Source: Candidatus Poseidoniaceae archaeon
Lineage (GTDB): Archaea; Thermoplasmatota; Poseidoniia; Poseidoniales; Poseidoniaceae
NCBI GenBank assembly: GCA_013330285.1
Contig: DUIP01000107.1
Location: 1-10,919, forward strand
DNA: 10,919 nt
Reading direction: 5' to 3'
Made by a program: the position numbers and the translations under genes. The notes under the pieces were generated by a model. That model was not told where the DNA came from. It ran no database searches and worked only from the letters and a program-made list of their open reading frames with translations. The number at the start of each line of letters is the position of its first letter. Positions within the stretch are counted from its first letter, which is position 1. Shown here piece after piece: positions 1-6,723 of this stretch.

Positions 1-1193
1 GTGCGATCGTTGGCATTGACGTATCGAACCTTCACCTCAGCACCATGCATGTTTTCTCCGGGAGCAGAGCAAGCGCCAGAAGGGTGTGCTGCGAGCATAC
101 CTGCATCAGGGTCGGCCACAGCAAAACCATGATTTTGACTTGTGATTGAGACTGAACCTGTCACAAGGTCAACAACTGGTTGGTTCGCACCACGATGCCC
201 ATATCGCATCTTGTAGGTTTGAAGGCCGGAAGCAAGACCCATGAGCTGATGGCCAAGACAAATACCCATGACGGGCATACGGTGTTGAACGGCCTCAGCT
301 AGCGTTGCCCTTGCCAATGTGGCCTTTCCTGGATGAGCGGGGTCACCAGGACCATTGGAACAGAACAGAGCATCAATTTGATACTCGTCTTGAAGCACTG
401 AAAATGGGGTTTCAGGAGGGCACCAAACGACTTCGAAATGTTCACACAGGTTGCGTAGAATGTTGTATTTGATGCCGCAATCCAGAGCTCCAAGTCGCGG
501 CAGAGGACGATCAAGATCATCCAAAGCACCCGGGTTGAGGACGACCGCTGTGTCAATTGAAACTTCATCAACGAGGTCTTCAAGTTCAGGTGAAGTCAGC
601 GATGCCAATTTGGTTTTCAGTAGGTCTTCATCCTCGACTGGACCAAACACGCACAGCACTGTCCCGAGTTCACGGACCCTACGTGTGATGGCGCGGGTAT
701 CGATATTTTCGATGCCAGGTACGCCATGGGAACGGAGCAGTTCATCGACAGTACCGACCGAGAAACGATGATCTGGTTGACTCATTGCATGACGAACAAC
801 AACACCACGAGGCCATACGGATTTAGATTCGGAAGCACCGCTGTGAACACCGTAATTTCCAATCAGTGGGTAAGTAAAGGTGAGCACTTGACCTGCAAAT
901 GATGGATCCGTCAATGATTCTTGATACCCCATCATGCCAGTGGTGAACACCAACTCACCCTCGCCATGACCGATTGCGCCAAACAGAGTCCCTGTGTATC
1001 GGCCACCATCGGCGGTAAGGAGCACACCATCTCCACTGGCTCCTTCTGGCAACGCCTGACCACCCGTCAAGTGATCTGCTGCGTCAAGAAACGTAGGTGC
1101 TTGAGTAACACCACGACGATTTTGGCCGGGACTGAATGAGCCAGAACCAAAATCGACTTCCGACATCAGTTTTGGTCGAAAACGGACACCCAT
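1..1193 (-). CDS. carA: Carbamoyl-phosphate synthase small (glutaminase) subunit, partial at left edge
   Basis: Hydrolyses glutamine and passes ammonia to the large subunit CarB, which makes carbamoyl phosphate for pyrimidine and arginine synthesis in the cytoplasm. The reverse-strand frame is open from 1193 to the window edge (397 codons). It shows the CarA N-domain (GELVFTTGMMGYQESLTDPS, then ENIDTRAITR) and the class I glutamine amidotransferase domain: CSNGPGDP, the nucleophile motif GICLGHQ (Cys at about residue 312, codon 258-260) and SQNHGFAV. The catalytic His-Glu pair would lie just past the edge, so its absence is only truncation. The start is undecided: ATG 1193, ATG 1166 and ATG 1229 are in frame, none has a Shine-Dalgarno, and no later ATG precedes the conserved domain. 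Even from 1166 the protein has about 34 extra N-terminal residues compared with E. coli CarA. It follows trm56 on the same strand after about 90 bases. carB may lie to the left, but that is not visible. Confidence 0.95.
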   Translation of the reverse strand, partial: MGVRFRPKLMSEVDFGSGSFSPGQNRRGVTQAPTFLDAADHLTGGQALPEGASGDGVLLTADGGRYTGTLFGAIGHGEGELVFTTGMMGYQESLTDPSFAGQVLTFTYPLIGNYGVHSGASESKSVWPRGVVVRHAMSQPDHRFSVGTVDELLRSHGVPGIENIDTRAITRRVRELGTVLCVFGPVEDEDLLKTKLASLTSPELEDLVDEVSIDTAVVLNPGALDDLDRPLPRLGALDCGIKYNILRNLCEHFEVVWCPPETPFSVLQDEYQIDALFCSNGPGDPAHPGKATLARATLAEAVQHRMPVMGICLGHQLMGLASGLQTYKMRYGHRGANQPVVDLVTGSVSITSQNHGFAVADPDAGMLAAHPSGACSAPGENMHGAEVKVRYVNANDR

Positions 1194-1261
1194 AATGATT
1201 GGGTTTGAAACTGAATGACCAGAGACCATCAAAACTCGGATTGAATTGGCTTGAAAACGAA

Positions 1262-1295
1262 TGACTCAAGTCAAGTGAGGGAGTGCTTACTCCTC
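1262..1295. repeat. Two small inverted repeats between trm56 and carA
   Basis: TGACT-CA-AGTCA at 1262-1273 is a perfect 5-base dyad. GAG(G)GAGT-gctt-ACTCCTC at 1277-1295 can form a 7-bp stem with one bulged base, and it overlaps the trm56 stop codon (1287-1289). A tandem CAAGTCAAGT lies between and within them. No strong T-run follows on the minus strand, so this is not a convincing terminator. It could be an operator or leader structure for carA, or chance. Confidence 0.3.
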
Positions 1296-1898
1296 TTCAC
1301 GATCCAAATCCAACACACGCTTGCCACTGGCCGTCGGCTGAATGATTAAACGAGCGTCGTCGAACGACCTTTCGCTGCCTGATTCCCCATGCCATGCGTC
1401 CAAAAAAAGCGCCAAAGCTGCGACTTCAGAATGGGGCTGATTGCCCACCGACAGATTGTACTGGCTGTACTTGTAGACATCACCGGGAACTTTTGCTCCA
1501 CCGACGATGACCACCATAGGACGGTCCCTGCGAATCCGAGGGATGGCTTGTCGAAATGGCTCACCATACATGGTGAGATGGACAGCTACACCTGGCTCCC
1601 CATCGCCTGCATCTTCTTCCACAAAGCGCCGCAGCCAACCCATTGGACCATGAACATGTTCGCAGGTCATCCCCTTGCCAAACCTGTCCGCAACGGATTC
1701 CAAATTTTCAAACATCTTTGGATCTTCATCCCCTGCAAGTAAAAATCGATCTGCACCTAAAGCCCGACTCACCAGCGCCAGATGTGTCGTGATGCGGGGG
1801 TCACGGCCAAGGCGATAACCGAGGCGCAACACATCGAGTCGTTCACCTGGCATGAGTGCACCCACCAATTCATCGTTCATCAAAGCGACCGTCGTCAC
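1287..1898 (-). CDS. trm56: tRNA (cytidine(56)-2'-O)-methyltransferase, aTrm56
   Basis: SPOUT-class methyltransferase that uses S-adenosylmethionine to methylate the ribose of C56 in the T-loop of archaeal tRNAs, probably stabilising the tRNA elbow. Family signatures are seen in order: LRLGYRLGRDPRITTH (residues 24-39), VHLTMYG (106-111 region), IVGGAKVP (131-138), and the C-terminal knot motif with YNLSVGNQPHSEVAALALFLD (147-167). The length of 203 aa fits the family. The start is GTG at 1898, whose GTGA overlaps the TGA stop of the upstream membrane-protein gene by 4 bases, implying translational coupling. In-frame ATGs at 1880 and 1853 lie closer to the usual N-terminus, which begins only a few residues before the LRLG motif, so the first 15-20 residues are doubtful. 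The acidic C-terminus (EEE) is unremarkable. This is the best archaeal marker in the window. Confidence 0.93.
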   Translation of the reverse strand: MTTVALMNDELVGALMPGERLDVLRLGYRLGRDPRITTHLALVSRALGADRFLLAGDEDPKMFENLESVADRFGKGMTCEHVHGPMGWLRRFVEEDAGDGEPGVAVHLTMYGEPFRQAIPRIRRDRPMVVIVGGAKVPGDVYKYSQYNLSVGNQPHSEVAALALFLDAWHGESGSERSFDDARLIIQPTASGKRVLDLDREEE

Positions 1899-2536
1899 TC
1901 AACAACGTCGCCATCAACAATCGTGCCTTGTTCAGAGTCATCTTTGCTCGTAATGATTAGACCTCTCGTCTCCAAGAACGTCTTGACCCAATACAAATGC
2001 CATGCATCGACGAGGAATTTAGCACAAAAAGTGACACCAAAGAACAATCCAAGCAGACGGCTTGATCTCCAAAGCCCAACTTGTGCATTGATTTCATCAC
2101 CGGTGAGGCCATAGAAGAGTGGCTCAATGATGAAGAATCCACAAACAATGAGCATGGCACCGGAGACGAGGGAGTTGACGAGTTGTCCTTTTTCCTTTGC
2201 AATCGAAGTTAATCCTGATGAAATAAGACCAAATAAACCAACAGTGATTGCGACATTGAGGTAGTTAAGATTGAACAAGAAGGATGTTGCCAATTCCACA
2301 TCATCGCCACCTTCTGTGATGAGCACCCACCAACAGAGCACAATCAGCATAATCAGAATCCCGCCATTGTAGGCTTTCTTATTGATCAGTTCGAAAATTT
2401 CTTCACTGTTTGTCACTGAAAAACGGGACATGAGTCGCTCAGCGAGCCTCAAGCCTTGTTCATCGCCAACACCAGCGACATACTCATCGTGTTCAGGCAT
2501 GGATAGATTCGAATCACCAACGCCCCCCTGCGACAT
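1895..2536 (-). CDS. Four-helix membrane protein of unknown function
   Basis: I do not recognise this family. The 213-aa protein has an acidic, soluble N-terminus (about residues 1-55) followed by four predicted membrane spans at about 58-74, 90-109, 121-144 and 161-180, and a short charged cytosolic or outer tail (SKDDSEQ). There is no signal peptide and no catalytic motif that I can identify. A charged segment (AKEKGQ) separates spans 2 and 3, and DAWHLYW closes span 4. It is the first gene of a set leading into trm56, with which it overlaps by 4 bases; the functional link is not clear. The ATG at 2536 has no Shine-Dalgarno, but an AT-rich element lies 18 bases upstream, suggesting a leaderless mRNA. 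A later in-frame ATG (residue 13, at 2500) is possible. Confidence 0.75.
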   Translation of the reverse strand: MSQGGVGDSNLSMPEHDEYVAGVGDEQGLRLAERLMSRFSVTNSEEIFELINKKAYNGGILIMLIVLCWWVLITEGGDDVELATSFLFNLNYLNVAITVGLFGLISSGLTSIAKEKGQLVNSLVSGAMLIVCGFFIIEPLFYGLTGDEINAQVGLWRSSRLLGLFFGVTFCAKFLVDAWHLYWVKTFLETRGLIITSKDDSEQGTIVDGDVVE

Positions 2537-2554
2537 AGGTCGACTTCAAAGTCA

Positions 2555-2566
2555 CAACTTATCAAT
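2555..2566 (-). promoter_or_regulatory. Candidate TATA-like element (ATTGATAAGTTG) for the membrane-protein gene, possibly also folP
   Basis: This is the most AT-rich stretch in the 50-base divergent gap. On the minus strand it reads ATTGATAAGTTG and covers -30 to -19 relative to the ATG at 2536, where an archaeal TATA/BRE would sit for a leaderless transcript. The same 12-mer with one change occurs at identical spacing before lemA (6642-6653). On the plus strand it also lies at about -32 to -21 from the folP ATG at 2587, so it may act in both directions. The promoter role is inference. Confidence 0.5.
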
Positions 2567-2586
2567 TCTGCCACCGTCGGCACTCC

Positions 2587-3453
2587 ATGGAGGCAACCTT
2601 CGGACCCACTCAGGAACGCCGTGAGCAGATAATGGCGGGAATATCCAGAAGGGAAGGTTCTGGATACCACGTCATGGGTGTGCTCAATATCACACCTGAT
2701 TCATTTCATGAAGCAAGTCGAATCAACAGCACGGAGCATGCGATCACAACTGGTTTGCAAATGTGGGAGCATGGTGCCACTTGGATTGATATCGGCGGTG
2801 AATCCACGCGCCCCGGTGCAGATCCTGTCGATCCTGAAGAAGAAATAAGGCGAGTCCTACCAGTGATTCAAGGATTGAGAAAGGCGAATCCAGATGGCCT
2901 CATTTCGATTGATACTCGAAGGCCAAGTGTGGCAAGAGCGGCCATCGAAGCAGGCGTTGACCTTGTCAATGATGTGTCTGGCCTTCGAGACCCAGCGATG
3001 GTTGATCTTGTTCTTGAGGCGCAATGTGGTGTGTGCATCATGCACATGCAGGGTACCCCGGGCACCATGCAAGAAAAACCAAACTATTCGAATTGTGCAC
3101 AGGAAGTAAGTGAACAATTACTTGAAACGGCGCGAGCCCTTAGATCAGCAGGCCATCCTTCAGAATTGATCGTGCTCGACCCCGGCATTGGTTTTGGAAA
3201 AACCCTTGAGAATAATATCGAATTATTGCAACACCATCAAACCATGCGAGGCTTGGAGGGATTTGCCCTGCTGTGGGGTGTTTCGAGAAAATCAATGATC
3301 GGCCAATTGACTGGACGGAAGGATCCAAGCGAGCGGTTAGCAGGAACACTTGCAGTAGCTGCATTGGCGCACTATGAAGGCATTGATCTTCTGCGAGTCC
3401 ACGATGTTGCAGAACATATCGATATGCTCAACGTCCTTGACGCCCTCGCTTAG
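2587..3453 (+). CDS. folP: Dihydropteroate synthase
   Basis: Condenses 6-hydroxymethyl-7,8-dihydropterin pyrophosphate with p-aminobenzoate to give dihydropteroate, a step of folate synthesis and the target of sulfonamides. The TIM-barrel motifs are complete: MGVLNITPDSF (residues 30-40), IGGESTRPGA (69-78), SIDT (107-110), NDVSG (128-132), MHMQGTP (152-158), DPGIGFGK (198-205), SRKS (233-236) and RVHDV (270-274). All expected pterin- and phosphate-binding residues appear present, so it should be active. The start is uncertain: ATG 2587 has an AT-rich element about 25 bases upstream (leaderless model), while ATG 2632 has a weak GTGAG six bases upstream and gives an N-terminus closer to bacterial FolP. 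It diverges from the 2536 gene, and its TAG stop overlaps the stop codon of the traB-like gene by 4 bases, tail to tail. No other folate gene is in the window. Confidence 0.96.
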   Translation: MEATFGPTQERREQIMAGISRREGSGYHVMGVLNITPDSFHEASRINSTEHAITTGLQMWEHGATWIDIGGESTRPGADPVDPEEEIRRVLPVIQGLRKANPDGLISIDTRRPSVARAAIEAGVDLVNDVSGLRDPAMVDLVLEAQCGVCIMHMQGTPGTMQEKPNYSNCAQEVSEQLLETARALRSAGHPSELIVLDPGIGFGKTLENNIELLQHHQTMRGLEGFALLWGVSRKSMIGQLTGRKDPSERLAGTLAVAALAHYEGIDLLRVHDVAEHIDMLNVLDALA

Positions 3454-4619
3454 TTGCCCAATCCACCCAGCAAGCCTGCTGCGGCAACCCAAGCACCGGC
3501 CATGCTTCCCAGGTTGGTCAATGCGGTCACCATGAGGACACGCCCTGCACGGTTCGACCAAAACATGCCCAAGCTATCCATTTTCAGGAAATTCTGCAAA
3601 TCCTCAGCCGTTGGTTCTCGAAGTTTCAATTGCACATAGCCTGCAAACCAACCTGCGGCCAAGGTAGGATTTAACGAAGTAATTGGAGATGCCAATGCAG
3701 CTGTTAAAATGGCGAGCGGGTGGCCACGTGCAAGAATGCACCCCAAGGCTGCAAACACCGCATTTGCTGCGGTCCAGACGGTGAACAATTCGACCAGGTC
3801 GACCGCGTCGCCTTGAGACACAAAATAGGCAATTAAGCCCATGACGAAGAGGGGGATTAACCAAGGTATAGATTTGGCAAACCTGCCTCGCTTTGGCAGC
3901 ACCTCCAATTCCTCAAGTTGTGCGGAATCTGGTTGAGTTGATTGATTCAAATGTGCCTCAATGCCCTTCAGATGACCGGCGCCAACGACGGCAAGAATTC
4001 GCTTGTCACTGTTCTGTTCAAGAGCCGAAATTTTCCCTGCAAGATAGGCATCACGCTCATCGATGAGCACTGAGCCAGCGCCTGGTGAAAAGGTTCTCAA
4101 CTCTTCCATGAGGGAAGTCAAGAGGTCTTGATCCTCAAGCAATTGAGAAACTTCGGGAGCCTCTTCGTCTTCTTCCTCTCCTAAAAGCGACCAGAGGATT
4201 TTGATTTTCTCAAAGAATTTCATCCGCTTCCAAGCCCTTCGAAGCGTGGTTTGGATATCACGATCGATCAACGCCACCTCAAGGTTCGCTTCTTCAGCAG
4301 TTTGAACTGCGGCAAGCAACTCTGCACCTGGTTGTTCACCTTCATCAAGACCCATCTTTCGTTGTTCTGCTGCCAGAAGGGACTGAAGCATGACCAGAGG
4401 GGCTTTGCCTTCTTTCACCACCTTGAGCAGGCCTTCTTTGTCGAGACGGCGATTGGAAGTCAAAGCGCTGTGCCGGCTGGCGCACAATTCAACAGCGACA
4501 ATATCTGGCTTAAACGCCTCAATCTGCTCCTTTACCGCTGCGACACTCGTGCTGGACACGTGTGCCGTGCCGAGCACTCGAACCCGCTCTGAGCGATCGA
4601 ACATTGGAGAGTCATTCAT
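3450..4619 (-). CDS. TraB/PrgY family membrane protein (TraB domain plus C-terminal membrane region)
   Basis: Belongs to the TraB/PrgY/TIKI-like superfamily; in enterococci PrgY limits pheromone activity, and related TIKI proteins are metal-dependent proteases, but the archaeal role is unknown. Seen motifs: GTAHVS (residues 17-22), VAVELCASRH (41-50), DRDIQTTLRRAW (119-130), DERDAYLAGKI (187-197) and VGAGHLKGI (212-220), which hold the conserved His, Glu and Arg residues of the fold. Membrane spans follow at about 251-269, 279-297, 300-325 and 360-386. The position where many relatives have an acidic residue (VEL-D) is Cys46 here. An acidic patch (EEEDEEAPE, 148-156) interrupts the domain. 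Start: ATG 4619, with a strong GGAGGT 8 bases upstream. It overlaps the DHH gene by 8 bases, so the two are almost certainly co-translated. Length 389 aa is normal for the archaeal form. Confidence 0.9.
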   Translation of the reverse strand: MNDSPMFDRSERVRVLGTAHVSSTSVAAVKEQIEAFKPDIVAVELCASRHSALTSNRRLDKEGLLKVVKEGKAPLVMLQSLLAAEQRKMGLDEGEQPGAELLAAVQTAEEANLEVALIDRDIQTTLRRAWKRMKFFEKIKILWSLLGEEEDEEAPEVSQLLEDQDLLTSLMEELRTFSPGAGSVLIDERDAYLAGKISALEQNSDKRILAVVGAGHLKGIEAHLNQSTQPDSAQLEELEVLPKRGRFAKSIPWLIPLFVMGLIAYFVSQGDAVDLVELFTVWTAANAVFAALGCILARGHPLAILTAALASPITSLNPTLAAGWFAGYVQLKLREPTAEDLQNFLKMDSLGMFWSNRAGRVLMVTALTNLGSMAGAWVAAAGLLGGLGN

Positions 4620-6018
4620 TTGGATTGACCTCCGGCGAAAACAGCAATTCCAATTCTTTGGTCATCGCAATGAGGGCCGCCTGATTTGCCTCATCTGGTT
4701 GGCTTGGCACCTCATCGAGCAGTGATTCAAACAGGATTTGACCACCTGCTAATGCCTTGTGACCACCTGCTTGACCTTGTTTCCAATGCTCCGAGAGCAA
4801 CTTGCCGAGGTGAAGATCCGGATTGGTTGTGCGCGCTGATAAAATCACCTTATTCCTACGAACTCCATAGACAACCACGGATTGGACGCCTTCGGTAGGA
4901 AGCAGGAAGTCAGCGATTTGTGCCAACGCATCACGGTTCGGTAGCGCTGAAAGTGGTGCAAGCACCGTGGAGCCATACTGTTTGCGTTCTTTCAGGGCTT
5001 CAGAAAAGGCATCCAATGTTTCAATTGAGCGTGGCGGCTCCTCTATAGAGCGCATCATATCTGAATCGACCCAGGCATTCAACCATGAAAGTGCCCGAAT
5101 GTCAACCGGATTGAAGTTCCTGGTAAATCCAAGGGTATCAGTTCGAATGCCAAACGCCAAGGCAGTAGCCACACGGGGCGTCATTTCGAACTCAAGTTGC
5201 ATGAGGAGGCTGGCGACAAGTGAAGACGTTGCGGAGAACTCGGGATGAACCATGGAGAGATCAGCTGCCACACCTTCCGATGCGTGGTGGTCAATCACGA
5301 TATGAGGCACGCAATCATCTGGCAGAATATTATTTGCTCCCGGTCGATGGAAGTCAACAGTCATCACCACAGCAGCATCCCTCAGGACATCAGCGACTTC
5401 CCATTCAAGGATGAGCCGTCGGCAAGGCACTTCCAAGACATTGACCATGGCTCGGTTTTGTTGGTGTTCGATCAATCCGCCGTGATAGAGGTGAGGCACG
5501 AGCCCCATCGAATGGCACAGTTCGTACATGGCCAGCCCAGCACCAAGGGCATCAGGATCGGGGTTGTCGTGGCAAAAAATGGCAATGTTGGCGCCTTCAG
5601 GAACTGAAGAGAGGTAATGATGTAACACCGCAGCACCGTCTTTTCGCTCCCATGAACGGATACGGTCTTGCATAGCAGAATATGAGACATCATCGACGCT
5701 GATGAGGTCAACGCCATCACCCTCCAATGGCAATGTGGTCAAAATTGGAACGTCTCTCCAGTGATTTCGAATGGATTCGATTGGTGCTTTACCTTCCAAA
5801 GCATTCGGGTCAATGAGTAAAATTGCAGTCGGTTTGTGATCTTCAAGCGGTAATGAGGCAAGCGGCATAGCTGCTGGCAGAGCTATAATTTCACATCCTT
5901 CGATTGGCTCAGTGTCCGGAAGTGTCGATGCGAGGCCAACAAGGACGCAACGTTGGCGTTGAGCGCACCACCGACTCAAACGTACCGCCAAGGGAGTTGA
6001 ACCGAAGACTAAGAACAT
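4612..6018 (-). CDS. DHH-DHHA1 family phosphoesterase with N-terminal Rossmann-like (TrkA-N/RCK-like) domain
   Basis: The DHH superfamily includes Mn-dependent phosphodiesterases acting on short RNA, pAp or cyclic dinucleotides (NrnA, GdpP, RecJ). Residues 1-120 look like a Rossmann domain (MFLVFGSTPLAVRLSRW), but the glycine-rich loop is degenerate (GSTPLA rather than GxGxxG), so nucleotide binding is doubtful. The DHH core has HDNPDPDALG (150-159), the conserved Asp of VDFH (221-224), DHH at 243-245 and RTDTLG (292-297). DHHA1 carries GGHKALAGG (418-426), the substrate-binding glycine/His loop. All metal ligands appear intact. Length is 468 aa. ATG 6018 has a GGTG five bases upstream. lemA lies 32 bases upstream, and the traB-like gene overlaps its end by 8 bases. 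Whether the substrate is oligonucleotide, pAp or c-di-AMP cannot be told from sequence; a membrane or ion-stress role is only suggested by the neighbours. Confidence 0.93.
   Translation of the reverse strand: MFLVFGSTPLAVRLSRWCAQRQRCVLVGLASTLPDTEPIEGCEIIALPAAMPLASLPLEDHKPTAILLIDPNALEGKAPIESIRNHWRDVPILTTLPLEGDGVDLISVDDVSYSAMQDRIRSWERKDGAAVLHHYLSSVPEGANIAIFCHDNPDPDALGAGLAMYELCHSMGLVPHLYHGGLIEHQQNRAMVNVLEVPCRRLILEWEVADVLRDAAVVMTVDFHRPGANNILPDDCVPHIVIDHHASEGVAADLSMVHPEFSATSSLVASLLMQLEFEMTPRVATALAFGIRTDTLGFTRNFNPVDIRALSWLNAWVDSDMMRSIEEPPRSIETLDAFSEALKERKQYGSTVLAPLSALPNRDALAQIADFLLPTEGVQSVVVYGVRRNKVILSARTTNPDLHLGKLLSEHWKQGQAGGHKALAGGQILFESLLDEVPSQPDEANQAALIAMTKELELLFSPEVNPNE
4628..4633 (-). promoter_or_regulatory. 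Strong Shine-Dalgarno (GGAGGT) for the traB-like gene
   Basis: GGAGGT on the minus strand lies 8 bases before ATG 4619 and inside the last codons of the DHH gene. It fixes the start of the TraB-like protein and shows that internal operon genes here use Shine-Dalgarno-led initiation. Confidence 0.75.
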
Positions 6019-6050
6019 TCAAACACCAATCCGATTGATCGACCTACCAT

Positions 6051-6623
6051 TCAGAACTCGATGACGTAATTCTGATGGTAGTAGTCAGGGACATCGATGA
6101 GATCACGTCGCTTGGAACCTTTTAGCACGGCCACGATGTTTGCAGGAATCATCTGAATGGCTTTATTCCAAGTTGTTGCTTCTGAATTGTAAAACTCTCG
6201 ACGATCGGCAAGCCTTTCTTCAAGACGTACTAACTTGTGTGAGAGATCAAGAAATGCCGCATCGGCCTTTATTTCTGGATAAGCCTCAGATAGAGCATTG
6301 AAGCGAGGCGTCATCTGAGCAAGAGCGTTTTGAGCTTGATTGAAGTCGGAGATGTTCTTTGCGATCAAAGCACCGGAAGCCGCTTGACGAGCGAGGAAGA
6401 GTTGTTCAAAGAACTCAATCTCGTGCTTCGCCAGACCAGAAACAATGTTGTGAAGGCTTGGGAGCATTTCATATTTCATTTTGACATCACTTTCGTAGTC
6501 CTGCCATGCATTCTCTACATTTTCTTCCAAATTGATGAACCGATTCCATGTGCTCCAAATGTACAGGAGCCCCACTGCGCTGAGGAGTGCGCCGAAAAAC
6601 CCGAGGAAAAGAATCAGAACCAT
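6051..6623 (-). CDS. lemA: LemA family membrane-anchored protein
   Basis: LemA proteins have one N-terminal membrane anchor and a long helical domain; their molecular function is not settled, though some are tied to membrane stress and signalling. Here a membrane span covers about residues 2-24, followed by the family core: FINLEENVENAWQDYESDVK (29-48), MLPSLHNIVSGLAKHE (53-68), LARQAASG (77-84), YPEIKADAAFLDLSHKLVRLEE (115-136) and the YNSEATTWNKAIQMIPANIVA stretch (145-165). The usual IPNLV appears as LPSLHNIV. Length is 190 aa, normal. ATG 6623 directly follows GAGGT, too close to act as a Shine-Dalgarno; an ATTGATAGGTTG element 18 bases upstream instead suggests a leaderless transcript starting here. 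It is probably the promoter-proximal gene of lemA-DHH-traB. Confidence 0.93.
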   Translation of the reverse strand: MVLILFLGFFGALLSAVGLLYIWSTWNRFINLEENVENAWQDYESDVKMKYEMLPSLHNIVSGLAKHEIEFFEQLFLARQAASGALIAKNISDFNQAQNALAQMTPRFNALSEAYPEIKADAAFLDLSHKLVRLEERLADRREFYNSEATTWNKAIQMIPANIVAVLKGSKRRDLIDVPDYYHQNYVIEF

Positions 6624-6639
6624 ACCTCAAGGACGCAGC

Positions 6640-6665
6640 CCCAACCTATCAATGATGTGGTTGGG
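6640..6665. promoter_or_regulatory. Dyad-symmetric element in the lemA/tauE divergent promoter region
   Basis: CCCAACC (6640-6646) and GGTTGGG (6659-6665) are perfect inverted repeats 12 bases apart, and the spacer itself holds ATCA-a-TGAT (6648-6656). The element lies 17 bases from the lemA start and 58 bases from the tauE start, and its left half covers the putative lemA TATA-like element, which would suit a repressor or dual operator. No regulator is encoded next to it. Function is inference. Confidence 0.4.
6642..6653 (-). promoter_or_regulatory. Candidate TATA-like element (ATTGATAGGTTG) for lemA
   Basis: On the minus strand this lies at -30 to -19 from the lemA ATG. It differs by one base from the element before the membrane-protein gene (2555-2566), and the spacing of 18 bases to ATG is identical. 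That position suits the TATA/BRE of a leaderless archaeal mRNA. Confidence 0.5.
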
Positions 6666-6723
6666 CCTTGTATGGGTCAACATCTTGAAGCAAAACGACA
6701 TGGCATGGTCGTTGTGAGCCTGC

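Noticed and set aside
1084..1269. 61-codon minus-strand frame across the carA start
   Set aside because: Out of frame with carA and rich in Ser/Trp/Phe without any motif; the CarA frame covers most of it.
1389..1742. 117-codon plus-strand open frame
   Set aside because: Lies fully antisense to trm56, whose family motifs are clear; the translation has no recognisable domain.
5245..5607. 120-codon plus-strand open frame
   Set aside because: Antisense shadow of the DHH core, which carries intact catalytic motifs on the minus strand.
6624..6628. GAGGT directly before the lemA ATG as a Shine-Dalgarno
   Set aside because: No spacing to the start codon, and no later start in frame before the membrane anchor.
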